64,000 nt of DNA from NCBI RefSeq assembly GCF_910594005.1, contig NC_057826.1:84255163-84319162 (forward strand), in the 5' to 3' direction. Source of the DNA: Cervus elaphus (taxonomy: Eukaryota; Chordata; Mammalia; Artiodactyla; Cervidae). Under the pieces are notes generated by a model. The model did no database searches, was not told the origin of the DNA, and saw only the letters and a program-made list of their open reading frames with translations. Numbering within the stretch: position 1 is the first letter of the stretch; each line of letters begins with the position of its first letter. Made by a program: the position numbers and the translations under genes. Positions 45,598-57,119 of the stretch are shown here, piece by piece.

Positions 45598-48500
45598 GGC
45601 AATAGGAACAAATATATCAATAATTACTTTAAATGTAAATTGATTAAATGCTCCAACCAAAAGAAACAGACTGGCTGAATGGATACAAAAACAAGGCACA
45701 TATATATGCTGTCTACAAGAAACCCACTTCAGACCTAAAGACACACTGAAAGTGAGAGGATGGAAAAATATATTCCATGCAAATGGGAAGCAAAAGAAAG
45801 CTGGAGTAGCAATCCTCATATCAGACAAAATAGACCTTAAAATGAAGATTACAAAAGATAAGGAAGGACACTACATAATGATCAAGGGGTCAATCCAAGA
45901 GGAAGACATAACAATTGTAAATATCTATGCACCCAACATAGAAGCACCTCAATACATAAGAGAAACACTAACAGACATAAAAGGAGAAATTGACAGTAAC
46001 ACAATAATAGGAGACTTTAACACCCCATTCACACCAATGGACAGATCATCAAAACAGAAAATTAATAAGGAAACACAAGTCTAAGTGATACATTAGATAT
46101 TAGATGACATGGATCTCATTGATATCTTCAGGACATTCCATCCAAATGCAGAAGAATACACCTTGTTCTCAAGTGCACACGCAACATTCTCCAGGATAGA
46201 CCACATCTTGGATCACAAACCAAACCTCAGTAAATTTAAGAAAACTGAAATAATGTCAAGCAACTTCTCTGACCATGCCGCTATGAGACTAGATATCAAC
46301 TACAAGAAAAAAAGTGTAAGAAACACAAACACATGGAGATTAAACAACACGTTTCTAAATAACCAACAGGCTACTGAAGAAATCAAAAGGGAAATAAAAA
46401 AATTTCTAGAAACAAATGACAATGAAAACACAACAACTCAAAACCTATGGGATGCAGCAAAAGCAGTCCTAAGAGGTAAGTTCATAGAAATATAATCCTA
46501 CCTTAAGAAACAAGAAAACATTGAATAGACAACCTAACTTTACACCTAAAACAACTGGAAAAAGAAGAACAAAAGCCCCCAAAAGTAGTAGAAAGAAAGA
46601 AATCATAAAGATCCAAGCAGAAATAAATGAAAAAGAAATAAAAGAAACAATAGTAAAGATTAATAAAACTAAAAACTGTTTCTTTGAGAAGATAAACAAA
46701 ATTGACAAACCTTTACCTAGACTCATCAAGAAAGAGAGAGAGAGAAGAATCAAATCAACAAAATTAGAAACGAAAAAGGAGAAGTTACAACAGACAATGC
46801 AGAAATACAAAGGAGTATAAGAGAGTATTCTGAACAGCTATATTTCAATAAAATGGATAACCTGGAAGAAATGGACATGTTCTTAGAAACATTCAATCTT
46901 CCAAGACTGAACCAGGAAGAAATAGAAATTATGAACAACCCAATTACAAGCACTGAAATTGAAGCTGCGATCAAAAATCTCCCAAAAAAACAAAAGCCCA
47001 GGACCAGATGGCTTCACAGGAGAATTCCATCAAACATTTATAGAAGAGCTAACGCCTATCCTTCTAAAACTCTTTCAAAAAATTGCAGAGGAAGGAACAC
47101 TTCCAAACTCATTCTACGAGGCCACCATCACCCTCACACCAAAACCAGATGAAGACAACACACAAAAAAGAAAACTATAGGGCAATATCACTGATGAACA
47201 TAGATGCAAAAATCCTCAACAAAATTTTAGCAAACAAAATTCAGCAACACATCAAAAAGCTCATACACCATGATCAAGTTGGGTTTATTCCAGGAAAGCA
47301 GGATTCTTAAATATATGCAAATCAATCAATGTGATATACCATATTAACAAATTGAAAGATAAAAACCAGATGATAATCTCAATAGATGCAGAAAAAGCCT
47401 TTGACAAAATTCAGCACCCATTTATGATTAAAACTCTTCAAAAAATGGGCATAGAAGGAACCTACCTCAACATAGTAAAGGCCATATATGATAAGCCTAC
47501 AGCAAACATTATTCTCAATGGTGAAAAACTGAAAGCATTTCCCCTAAGATCAGGAACAAGACAAGGGTGTCCAGCTTCACCACTATTATTCAACATAGTT
47601 CTGGAAGTCCTAGCTACAGCAATCAGAAAAGAAAAAGAAATAAAAGGAATCCAGATTGGAAAAGAGGAAGCAAAGCTCTCACTGTTTGCAGATGACATGA
47701 TACTGTACATAGAAAACCCTAAAGATAGTATCAGAAACTTACTAGAGCTAATCAGTGAATTTAGCAAGGTTGCAGGATACAAAATCAAACCACAGAAATC
47801 ACTCGCATTTCTATATACTAACAATGAAAAATCGGAAAGAGAAACTAAGCCATCAATACCATTCACCACTTCAACAAAAAGAATTAAATATCTAGGAATA
47901 AACTTACCTAAGGAGACAAAAGAACTGTGCACAGAAAATTATAAGACACTAATGAAAGAAATCAAAGATGACATAAACAGATGGAGAGATATTACATGTT
48001 CCTGGGTAGGAAGAATCAATACTGTGAAAATGACTATACTACCAAATGCAATCTACAGTTTAAATGTGATCCATATCAAATTACTAAGGCATTTTTTTCA
48101 AAGAACTAGAACAAAAAATTTCACAGTTCATATGGAAACACAAAAGACTCCAAATAGCCAAATCAGTCTTGAGAAAGAAGAATGGAGCTGGAGGAATCAA
48201 CCTTCCTGACTTCAGGTTATACTAGAAAGCTACAGTCATCAAGACAGTATGGTAATAGCACAAAAACAGAAATATAGACCAATGGAACAAGATAGAAGGC
48301 CCAGAAATAAACCCATGCACATATGGGTACCTTATTTTTGACAAACGTGGCAAGAATATACAATGGGGCAAAGACAGCCTCTTCAATAAATGGTGCTGGG
48401 AGAACTGGACAGCTACATGTAAAAGAATGAAATTAGAACACTTCTTAACACCATACACAAAGATAAACTCAAAATGGATTAAAGACCTAAATGTAAGACC

Positions 48501-49065
48501 AGAAACTATAAAACTCTTAGAGGCAAACATAGGCAGAACATTCAATGACATAAATCAAAGCGAGATCCTCTATGACCCACCACCTAGAGTAATGGAAATA
48601 AAAACAAAAGTAAACAAGTGGGACCTGATTAAACTGAAAAGCTTTTGCACAGCAAAGGAAACTATAAGCAAGGTGAAAAAACAGCCCTCAGAATGGGAGA
48701 AAATAATAGCAAATGAAACAACTGACAAAGGATTAATTTCCAAACTATACAAGCAGGTCAGACAACTCAATACCAGAAAAATGAAAAACCCAATCAAAAA
48801 GTGGGGAAAAGACTTAAACAGACATTTCTCCAAAGACGACATGCAAATGACTAACAAACACATGAAAACATGCTCAACATCGCTCATTGTTAAAGAAATG
48901 CAAATCAAAACCACAATAAGATATCACCTTACACCAGTCAGAATGGCCATCATCAAAAAGTCTACAAACAATAAATGCTGGAGAGGCTGTGGAGAAAAGG
49001 GAATGCTCTTGCACTGTTGGTGGGAATGTAAATTGATACAGCCACTATGGACGACATTATGGTGA
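45598..49065 (+). pseudogene. L1 ORF2 (endonuclease and reverse transcriptase), disrupted
   Basis: Starts MAIGTNISIITLNVN, followed at once by a stop where a Gly codon is expected. Endonuclease parts: CCLQETHFRPKD, VNIYAPN, IGDFNTP (45752-46084), then after a stop SRIDHILDH and NFSDHAAMRLDI (46109-46495). The reverse transcriptase holds GPDGFTGEFHQTF, MIISIDAEKAFDKIQHPF, SGTRQGCPASPLLFN and catalytic FADDMILY (47331-48209). The end has a Cys-rich knuckle CGEKGMLLHCWWEC. Several stops and frameshifts (about 45643, 46082, 46493, 46985, 47308, 48210) kill it. Confidence 0.92.
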
Positions 49066-49756
49066 TTCCTTAAAAAACTAGGAATAAAACCATCATACGA
49101 CCCACACCTAGGCACATACCCTGAGGAAACCAAAATTGAAAAAACACATGTATCCCATTGTTCATTGCAGCACTATTTACAATAGCTAGAACATGGAAGC
49201 AACCTAGATGTCCAGAATAAAGAAGTGGTGGTACATAGACACAATAGAGTATTACTCGGCCATAAAAAGGAACGCATTTGAGTCAGTTCTAATGAGGTGG
49301 ATGAGCCTAGAGCCTATTATACAGAGTGAAGTAAGTTAGAGAATGATAAATATCATATTCTAACACATATATTTGGAATCTAGAAAAATGGTACTGAAGA
49401 ATTTGTTTACAGGGCAGCAATGGATAAACGGACATAGAGAATAGACTTATGGACATGGGGAGAGGGGAGGAGGGGGTGAGATGTATGGAAAGAGTAACGT
49501 GAAAACTTACATAAGCATATGTAAAATAGATAGCCAACAGGAATTTGCTGTCTGGCTCAGGAAACTCGAACAGGGACTCTGTATCAACCTAGAGGGGCAG
49601 GGTGGGGAGGGAGATGGGAGGGAGATTCAAAAGGGAGGGGATATATGTATACCTATGGCTGATTCATGTTGAGGTTTGACAGAAAACAACAAAATTCTGT
49701 AAGGCAATTATCCTTCAATTAAAAAAAATAAGTTAAAATAAAAAATATACAAAAAT

Positions 49757-51605
49757 GTGTTAGATGCCATGAAAGCAGTACTCAGAGGGAAATTTATAGC
49801 AATAAATGCCTATGTTAAAACAAAGAAATATTTTAAATGAATAATTTAGGAACTTCCCTAGTGGTCCAGTGGTTAAAACTCTGTGTTTCAGTGCAGGCAG
49901 CACAGATTCCATCTATGGTCAGGGAACTAGGGTCCCACATGCTGCACAGCCAAAAAATAAAATAATAATAATTTAGCTTTACACCTTAAAGAACTAGAAG
50001 AAAAAGAACACAATAAACACAAGGTGGAAGAAAATATTAAATATTAGAATGAAGATAATAAAGTTAGAGCATAGGAAAACAGAATAAGTGAAAATAAAGT
50101 TAGGCCTTTGAAAAGACCAACAAAATTGACAAATTTTTAGCTAGAATAACACAGAAACAGAAAGAGGAGACTCAAATAACTAAAATCAGAAATGAAAATG
50201 AGGACATTACTACCTACTTTACAGTAATAAAAATAACTATAAAAGAATACTATAAACCATTGTATGCCAAAAAATTAGATCTAGATGAAACGTACAAGTT
50301 CCCAGAAACACAGATATCAAAAACAGACTCAAGAAGAAATAGAAATAGAAAATCTTGATAGACCTATAGCCAGTAAAGATTGAGTCAGTAATCAAAAACC
50401 CCCTTCCCAAGAAAGAAAAGCTCAGGACTAGATGGCATCACCAGTGAATCTACCAAACATTTAAAGAAAAATTAATACCAATACTTCACAACTCTTCCAA
50501 AAGACAGAAGAGGAGGGAATACCTCCTAATTCATTCTATGAGGTCAGATAAACACATTTCAAGAAAAATTACAGCTCAATATCCTTTATGAATACAGATA
50601 CAAAAATCTTTAAGAAAATACTAGCAAACAAAATCCATTGGCATATTAAAAATAGACACTATGTCCAAGTAGGATTTATCCCAAGAATGCAAGTGTGAAT
50701 CAGTATAAGAAAATCAATCAGCATAATACACATTAATAAAAGAAATGAAAAAACCATATGATCTTCCCAACTGATGCAGAAAAATCATTTGATAAAACTC
50801 AACACCCTTTCATGTTTGAAAAAAATGCAGAAAACTAGAATTGATTGGCACTTTCTCAACATAAAAAAAGAACCCACAACTAGCATCATACTCAATGGTG
50901 AAAGATTGAAAGCTTTCCCCCTAAGATCAGGAACTAGATAAAGATGATCACTTTCTCCCCTTCTATCCAACATTTACTGGAAGTTCTAACCAGGGCACTA
51001 AGGCAAGAAAAAGTAATTAAATGCACCCAAAAGGAAAAGAAGTCAACCTATCTTTATCTGCAGATGACATGATCCTATATAGAGAAATTCCAAATAATCC
51101 ACAGAGCTACAATAACTATATAGTACTATATAGTAACTACACAAATTATAATAAATTCAGAAAAGTTGCACTGTAGACAAAATCAGTTATGTTTCTAAAC
51201 ATCAGCAATGACCAAGCTGAAAACAATTCCATTTACAATAGCATTCAAAAGAATCAAGTACCTGAGAATAAATTTCCCCAAAGAGGTGAAAGATTTTTAC
51301 ACTAAAAATATAAAATATTGTTAAAAGGCATTAAAGAAGACCTAAATAAACAAAAAAAAAATCATTTGTTGATGGAATATTTCAAGACCCAGGATATCTA
51401 CAGATTTAATGCAATCCCTTTTAAAATTCAAGCAGTCTTTTTTTTTTCCAGGAATGGAAAAGCTAGTTCTCAAATTCATATGGAATTGCAAGTTTCCCTG
51501 AAAGAGCAAAAACAATCTTAAAAAAGAAAAACAAAGTTGGGGAACTCACACCTCCCCATTTCAAAACATATTACAAATCTACAGTAAACAAAATAGTGTC
51601 ATAAT
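49757..51605 (+). mobile_element. Older L1 ORF2 fragment, part 2
   Basis: Continues the L1 cut at 40635: TAGATGCCATGAAAGCAGTA and GGGAAATTTATAGCAATAAA are the same ORF2 region as 46450-46490 of the young L1. Farther on are reverse transcriptase remnants with LSADDMILYREI near 51052-51087. Many stops; about twice as diverged by eye as the young copy. Confidence 0.87.
49850..49963 (+). mobile_element. CHR-type SINE
   Basis: GAACTTCCCTAGTGGTCCAG to CACATGCTGCACAGCCAAAA plus an A-rich tail. AATAATTTAG precedes (49840-49849) and follows it. Confidence 0.92.
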
Positions 51606-52266
51606 CAGTTCAGTTTAGTCACTCAGTCATGTCCGACTCTTTGCAACCCCATGAACCGCAGCACACCACGCCTCCCTGTCCATCACCAACTCCCGGAGTC
51701 CACCCAAACCCATGTTCATTGAGTCAGTGATGCCATCCAACCATCTCATCCTCTGTTGTCCCCTTCTCCTCCTACCCTCAATCTTTCCCAGCATGAGGAT
51801 GTTTTCCAATGAGTCAGCTCTTCGCATCAGGCGGCCAAAGTATTGGAGTTTCAGCTTCAACATGAGTCCTTCCAATGAACACCCAGGACTGATCTCCTTT
51901 AGGATGGGCTGGTTGGATCTCCTTGCAGTCCAAGGGACTCTCAAGCATCTTGTCCAACACCACAGTTCAAAAGCATCAATTCTTCGGTGCTCAGCTTTCT
52001 TTATAGTCCAACTCTCACATCCATACATGACTACTGGAAAAAACCATAGCCTTGTCTAGAGGGACCTTTGTTGACAAAGTAATGTCTCTGCTTTTTAATA
52101 TGCTGTCTAGGTTGGTCATAACTTTCCTTCCAAGGAGCAAGCATCTTTTAATTTCATGGCTGCAATCACCATCTGCAGTGATTTTGGAGCCCAGAAAAAT
52201 AAAGTCAGCTACTGTTTCCACTGTTTCCCCATCTATTTGCCATGAAGTGATGGGACCGAATGCCAT
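51606..52266 (-). mobile_element. BovB LINE, 0.66 kb, 5'-truncated
   Basis: The 3' third of BovB in reverse. Minus-strand open stretches 51627-52028 (KAEHRRIDAFELWCW, GRRRRGQQRMRWLDGITDS) and 52015-52266 (ASGPITSW-like start, LGSKITADGDCSHEIKR). GTGTCATAAT on both sides (51596-51605, 52267-52276) fixes the ends. It interrupts the older L1. Confidence 0.95.
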
Positions 52267-52276
52267 GTGTCATAAT

Positions 52277-52839
52277 AGCACAGGGATAAACATGTAGATC
52301 GATGGAGTAGAATTCAGAGTTCAGAAATAAACTCATTTATCTATTGCCAGTTGATTTTCAACACTGGTGCAAGAACATTCATTGGGGAAAAATAATCTCT
52401 TCAACAAATGGTGCTGGGACAACTGGATATTCAAATACAAAAGAGTAAAGTTCAACTCCTACCCACTCACATACAAAAATTAACTCAAAACAGATCAATG
52501 ACCTAAGTATTAATGTAAGAGTTCATACCACAAAACTCATCATAAAATATACACTATCATATGTATCTCGGAAAGCAAGGACTAAAGAAGGAATTTTCAA
52601 ATGAACAATTCAAGAACTTTGCCAGACTATAGAGGAGATATTTTGAATATTCTCTAATAATGCTATACAGCTTTGACCCTATATAATCATAGAAAACCTC
52701 TTTAAAACTGCAAGTAACACAAAGCTATCATTTATTAAGCCCTTAGTATGTACCAGTCCCTTCACATATGCTATTCTTTTTAAATTTTTTAATTCACCCA
52801 ATATCAACAGGTATTCTACATCATCAAAAAAAAAAAAAA
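52277..52839 (+). mobile_element. Older L1 ORF2 fragment, part 3
   Basis: GCACAGGGATAAACATGTAG onward and TCTTCAACAAATGGTGCTGG continue L1 ORF2 after the BovB. The last 150 bp (52690-52839) are not clearly L1. Confidence 0.8.
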
Positions 52840-53330
52840 CATGGAATATTACTCAGCCGTTAAAAAGAACTTATTTGAAGCAGTTCTAATGAGATGGATG
52901 AAACTGGAGCCCATTATACAGAGTGAAGTACGCCAGAAAGATAAAGAACATTACAGCATACTAACACATATATATGGAATTTAGAAAGATGGTAACGATA
53001 ACCCTATATGCAAAACAGAAAAAGAGACACAGAAGTACAGATCCGACTTTTGAACTCTGTGGGAGAAGGTGAGGGTGGGATGTTGCGAAAGAACAGCATG
53101 TATATTATCTATGGTGAAACAGATCACCAGCCCAGGTGGGATGCATGAGACAAGTGCTCGGGCCTGGTGCACTGGGAAGACCCAGAGGAATCGGGTGGAG
53201 AGGGAGGTGGGAGGGGGGATCAGGATGGGGAATACGTGTAAATTTATGGCTGATTCATATCAATGTTATGACAAAACCCACTGAAAAAAATAAATAAATT
53301 TTAAAAAATTTAAAAAAAAAAAGAAAGCTG
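52840..53330 (+). mobile_element. Ruminant L1 3' end, 5'-truncated
   Basis: Starts after an A13 run with CATGGAATATTACTCAGCCG and ends GACAAAACCCACTGAAAAAA, closely like the fragment at 61632. It is a separate L1 insertion from the older L1 before it. Confidence 0.85.
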
Positions 53331-54343
53331 AGTGCCAAAGGAAAAAAAAAAAAAAATAGAAGGTACAATCTAGAATTCCCTCAATTTTTTTGCTACAGAA
53401 CCTACAAGCTCCCCTTTATCTGAGCCCATTCTTTCTCCTTCCCTCCTAGTGCAATAAAGGAGGTGTTAATCTTTTCATCTCTAGAAAAAAAAATCCTCTA
53501 CCAGAACTCTAGATCTCATTTGCTCCATTTCACCCTCCTACCCATCTTCAGTCTCTCCTTTTCTTCTGGCTCCTTCTCATCAGCTCCTATACATGAGTCT
53601 CACCTATCCCAAAATAACAAGTATTTTCCCTAGGCTTTACTTTTCCCTCCAGATAATCATCTTTTCCTCTCATTCTAGTCTGTTAAGTATCTCAAGAATT
53701 ATCTACATTTTATATTGCTATTTTCTTATCTCAACTTATTTGTCCAGTATGCCTTCCTCATCAACACCTCTACCACAACCATTGTTGCACCAACTGAGAA
53801 AAGGTCTTCAGTCTTCATCTTGATTTCCCAATTACAACAGTGTCAATTCCTCCTAAAGACTTTAGCTCAAACTGAAAGTACTGGAGGCAGATGTTGTTAC
53901 TGGGGCTGCCCAGGGATATTCCTGAGCAAACGGCTTGGGATGAGATGCTGAGCTTCGCAGGAGAAGTGGGGGCCGTGGAGAAAGGCAGTAAAAGAAGAGA
54001 AGCAGGGAGGGATGGACCACCTCCCCCGCGAGGGGCGCCCCATCAGCTAGTATGTTCTTGAAATGACAAAAAAGCAGGGTTCTTCCAGGCTCCACATTTG
54101 CCCCTTTCATCATGAAGGAAGAACAGCTGAAAAGAATAGATGTTTTGAATACTGCTGTGAAGCAGAAGGAACCCAAGACAATGTTTTGGTCAAATAAGTA
54201 AAGGAGAGGAAAAAAAAGAAAGGAAGCCCAAAGCCCAAAGTACCAGTGGCAAGTATCCACCAGGGAAGATGAGCATGATGAGCAAGATCCCAAAGATGGC
54301 AAATTCTTCTTTCTTTAAATACTTTTCCTTTGGCTTCTATTTT
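53331..54343. other. Mostly unique sequence
   Basis: 53400-53890 is C/T-rich. 53930-54330 is A/G-rich on the + strand and open on the minus strand, without a domain I recognise. A processed pseudogene is possible but not shown. Confidence 0.35.
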
Positions 54344-54472
54344 GGAGAAGAAAATGGCAACCCACTCTAGTATTCTGACCTGGGAAATCCCACAGATAGA
54401 GGAGCCTGATGGGCTACAGTCCATGGGGTCACAAAGAGTTGGACATGACCGAGCGACTTTCCCTTCACTTCA
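54344..54472 (+). mobile_element. Bov-A SINE
   Basis: GGAGAAGAAAATGGCAACCC to GACATGACCGAGCGACTTTC. TTGGCTTCTATTT and TTGACTTCTACTT flank it. Confidence 0.9.
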
Positions 54473-54825
54473 CTTGACTTCTACTTAACTACACTTTCCC
54501 TAGTATGCCTCTAACTTCTCTATTCTTGCCCCTAGTTGCTTTAGGAGCTCCTTTTCCTTATTTGTCTTTTTAAATTGGAGTTCCTTAAGCCTTAGTTCTA
54601 GGCCTTCTTCTCTTCTCTATATATTACATAGAGAATCCTGCTATTTCAATGGTTTAAATTTCCATTTATACACAGATAGCTCCCAAATACTTATATTCCA
54701 AGCTATTTCTTAAGCTTTAGACCAATATATCTAACTGGTACATGTCTCATAGGCATCTTAAATATATCAAAAAATAGTATTTCCTAAATCATCTCATCCA
54801 TAAATTTGCTTACTCTTAAACATAT
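54473..54825. other. AT-rich unique sequence
   Basis: No gene or repeat recognised. Confidence 0.4.
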
Positions 54826-56005
54826 TGAACCGAGAACAGCCAGATGTTCAAGCTGGATTTGGAAAAGGCAGAGGAACCAGAGATCAAATTGCCAACATCC
54901 GTTGGATCATAGAAAAAACAAGAGAGTTCCAGAAAAACATCTACTTATGCTTTATTGGCTACACCAAAGTCTTTGACTGTGTGCATCACAACAAACTGTG
55001 GAAAATTCTTAAAGAGATGGGAATACCAGACCACTTACCTGTCTCCTGAGAAATCTGTATGCAGATCGAGAAGCAACAGTTAGAACCGACATGGAACAAC
55101 GGACCAGTTCCAAATTGGGAAAGGAGTACGTCAAGGCTGTATATTGTCACCTGTTTATTTAACTTATATGCAGAGTACATCATGTGACATGCCAGGCTGA
55201 GTGAAGCAGAGGCTGAGTGAAGCACAGGCTGGAATCAAGACTGCAGGGAGAAATATCAAAAACCTCAGATACCCAGATGACGCCACCCTTATGGCAGAAA
55301 GCGAAGAGGAACTAAAGAGCATCTAGATGAAGGTGAAAGAGGAGAGTGAAAAAGCTGGCTTAAAATTCAGCATTCAAAAAATGGCTTCCAGGCCCATCAC
55401 TTCACGGCAAATAGATGGGGAGACAATGGAAACAGTGACAGACTTTATCTTTTTGGGCTCCAAAATCACTACAGATAGTGACTGCAGCCATAAATTAAAA
55501 GACGCTTGCTCCTTGGAAGAAAAGCTATGACCAACCTAGATAGCATATTTGCTATCAAAAGTCCGTCTAGTCAAAGTTACAGTTTTTCCAGTAGTCATGT
55601 ATGGATATGAGAGTTGGACCATAAAGAAAGCGGAGCACCAAAGAATTGATGCTTTTAAACTGTGATGTTGGAGAAGACTCTTGAGAGTCCCTTGGACTGC
55701 AAGGAGATCAAACCAGTCAATCCTAAAGAAAATAAACTGAATATTCATTGGAAGGACTGATGCTGAAGCTGAAGCTCCAATACTTTGGCACCTGAAGCAA
55801 AGAACTGACTCATAGGAAAAGGCCCTGATGCTGGGAAAGTTTGAAGGCGGGAGGAGAAGGGGACGACAGAAGATGAGATAGTTGGATGGCATCACTGACT
55901 CGATGGCTATGAGTTCGAGCAAGTTCTGGGAGTTGGTGATGGACAGGGAAGCCTGATGTGGGGCAATCCATGGGGTTGCAAAGAGTTGTGAGCAACTGAA
56001 CTGAA
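54826..56005 (+). mobile_element. BovB LINE, 1.2 kb, 5'-truncated
   Basis: RKGRGTRDQ-like start (GFGKGRGTRDQIANIRWIIE at about 54840-54915), motif A CFIGYTKVFDCVHHNKL, then frameshifts. The catalytic box is altered: the DNA reads AGATACCCAGATGACGCC, giving RYPDD instead of RYADD. Ends with GAGCAACTGAACTGAACC. Confidence 0.93.
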
Positions 56006-56432
56006 CCTAATGTGTTGATATTATTGAGCACTCCTTTGTCTTAGACATCAAACAATCACCAAGTTCTATTGATTCTTAAATCCTAAATATTCTCTTAAAC
56101 TCAACTACTTATTTCTATTCCCTTTGTTACCTTCTAGATCCAGAACATCATCTTTCACCAGATTCCTATAGTCTCCTAATTGACCTCTACTCCCAATCTT
56201 GTTCCCCCCTTTATGTACCCTGCAGCCAACTAGAATGACTTGTTAGAAATGCTTAAAATCATTTAAAATATTCTTATGGTCTTTAGGACAAAGTAAAAAC
56301 TCCTAAACACAACTGAAATTCCTGGACATTGTATATAAACTAGATATAAGAAGACTCTTAAAGGTGGATAAAATAAGGCATACTGGCTAAAGACCTCTGA
56401 ACCCAAGAAACGACATGGTAGTGCATTCTCCA
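56006..56432. other. Unique sequence
   Basis: No gene recognised. Phrases such as TTGACCTCTACTCCCAATCT near 56180 may be an old L2 or L1 trace. Confidence 0.35.
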
Positions 56433-56641
56433 TGGACTTCCCTGGTGGCTTAGATGGTAAAGAGTCTGCCTACAATGCAGGAGACCTGGGTTCAAACCCT
56501 GGGTTGTGAAGATCTCCTGGAGAAGGAAATGGAAACCCACTCCAGTATTCTTGCCTGGATAATCCCATGGACAGAGGAGCCTGGCAGGCTACAGTCCATG
56601 GGGTCACAAAGAGTTGGACACAACTGAGCGACTTCACTTGC
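56433..56641 (+). mobile_element. Bov-tA SINE
   Basis: Complete: GGACTTCCCTGGTGGCTTAG, B-box GGTTCAAACCCTGG and tail CACAACTGAGCGACTTCA. AGTGCATTCTCCA stands on both sides (56420-56432, 56642-56654). Confidence 0.96.
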
Positions 56642-56654
56642 AGTGCATTCTCCA

Positions 56655-57119
56655 GATTTCCTTCTTTGGCTCACATGCCCCAGACTTGGAGCTGAAGAAG
56701 TTGACAACTCTGAAAAAGGAGGCAGCACATACACAAAAACCCCATAAAAGCCATTCCCTTTAGCCAAAGGATCTGGGAAGGAGCAGGCTAACAATGCAGA
56801 AAACTTTTAGATAGTAACCATTCTATTCCAGCAAAATAATACAGAAAAACTGTGACCTCCAGTCCAACTATCTTTACCAGCAAAACCCAAGTAGGGATGC
56901 TGCCCTCACCAGTGTGGTGCCAGAGAAAGGGGAGCAGGAAGCCAGAAATTTCATCCCTGATGGGTGTACTGAATAGTGGAGACCATGTGGACAGCCTGGA
57001 CTTCTACCTTTATTCAGCAGTAGTAAGTCATCCTTCCTGCTCACCACTACAGTGGTGAAAAAGGAGGCCTAGTGGAGAGTCAGAATGTTCACCACTAACT
57101 TAGCAGGAATGATAATCAA
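56655..57119. other. Unique or very old sequence
   Basis: Nothing recognised with confidence; it may be the ORF1 end of the L1 that follows. Confidence 0.35.

Larger units (their letters stand above)
40636..49743 (+). mobile_element. Ruminant L1, near full length, inactive
   Basis: Begins with a 5' UTR (GAAACAAGATGGTGGAGGAG), continues with ORF1, ORF2, a 3' UTR and an A-rich tail at 49720-49743. AATATACAAAAATG occurs at both edges (40622-40635, 49744-49757), so the insertion limits are exact. Its 9.1 kb includes an LTR at 41485-41855 and a SINE at 44695-44826. The 5' UTR alone is about 3.4 kb without the LTR and includes a long pyrimidine-rich duplicated stretch. Both ORFs are broken, so it cannot move. 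Confidence 0.93.

Noticed and set aside
53862..54302. 146-codon minus-strand frame with hydrophobic stretches
   Set aside because: The hydrophobicity comes from an A/G-rich + strand. No family recognised and no exon signals. A processed pseudogene could not be shown.
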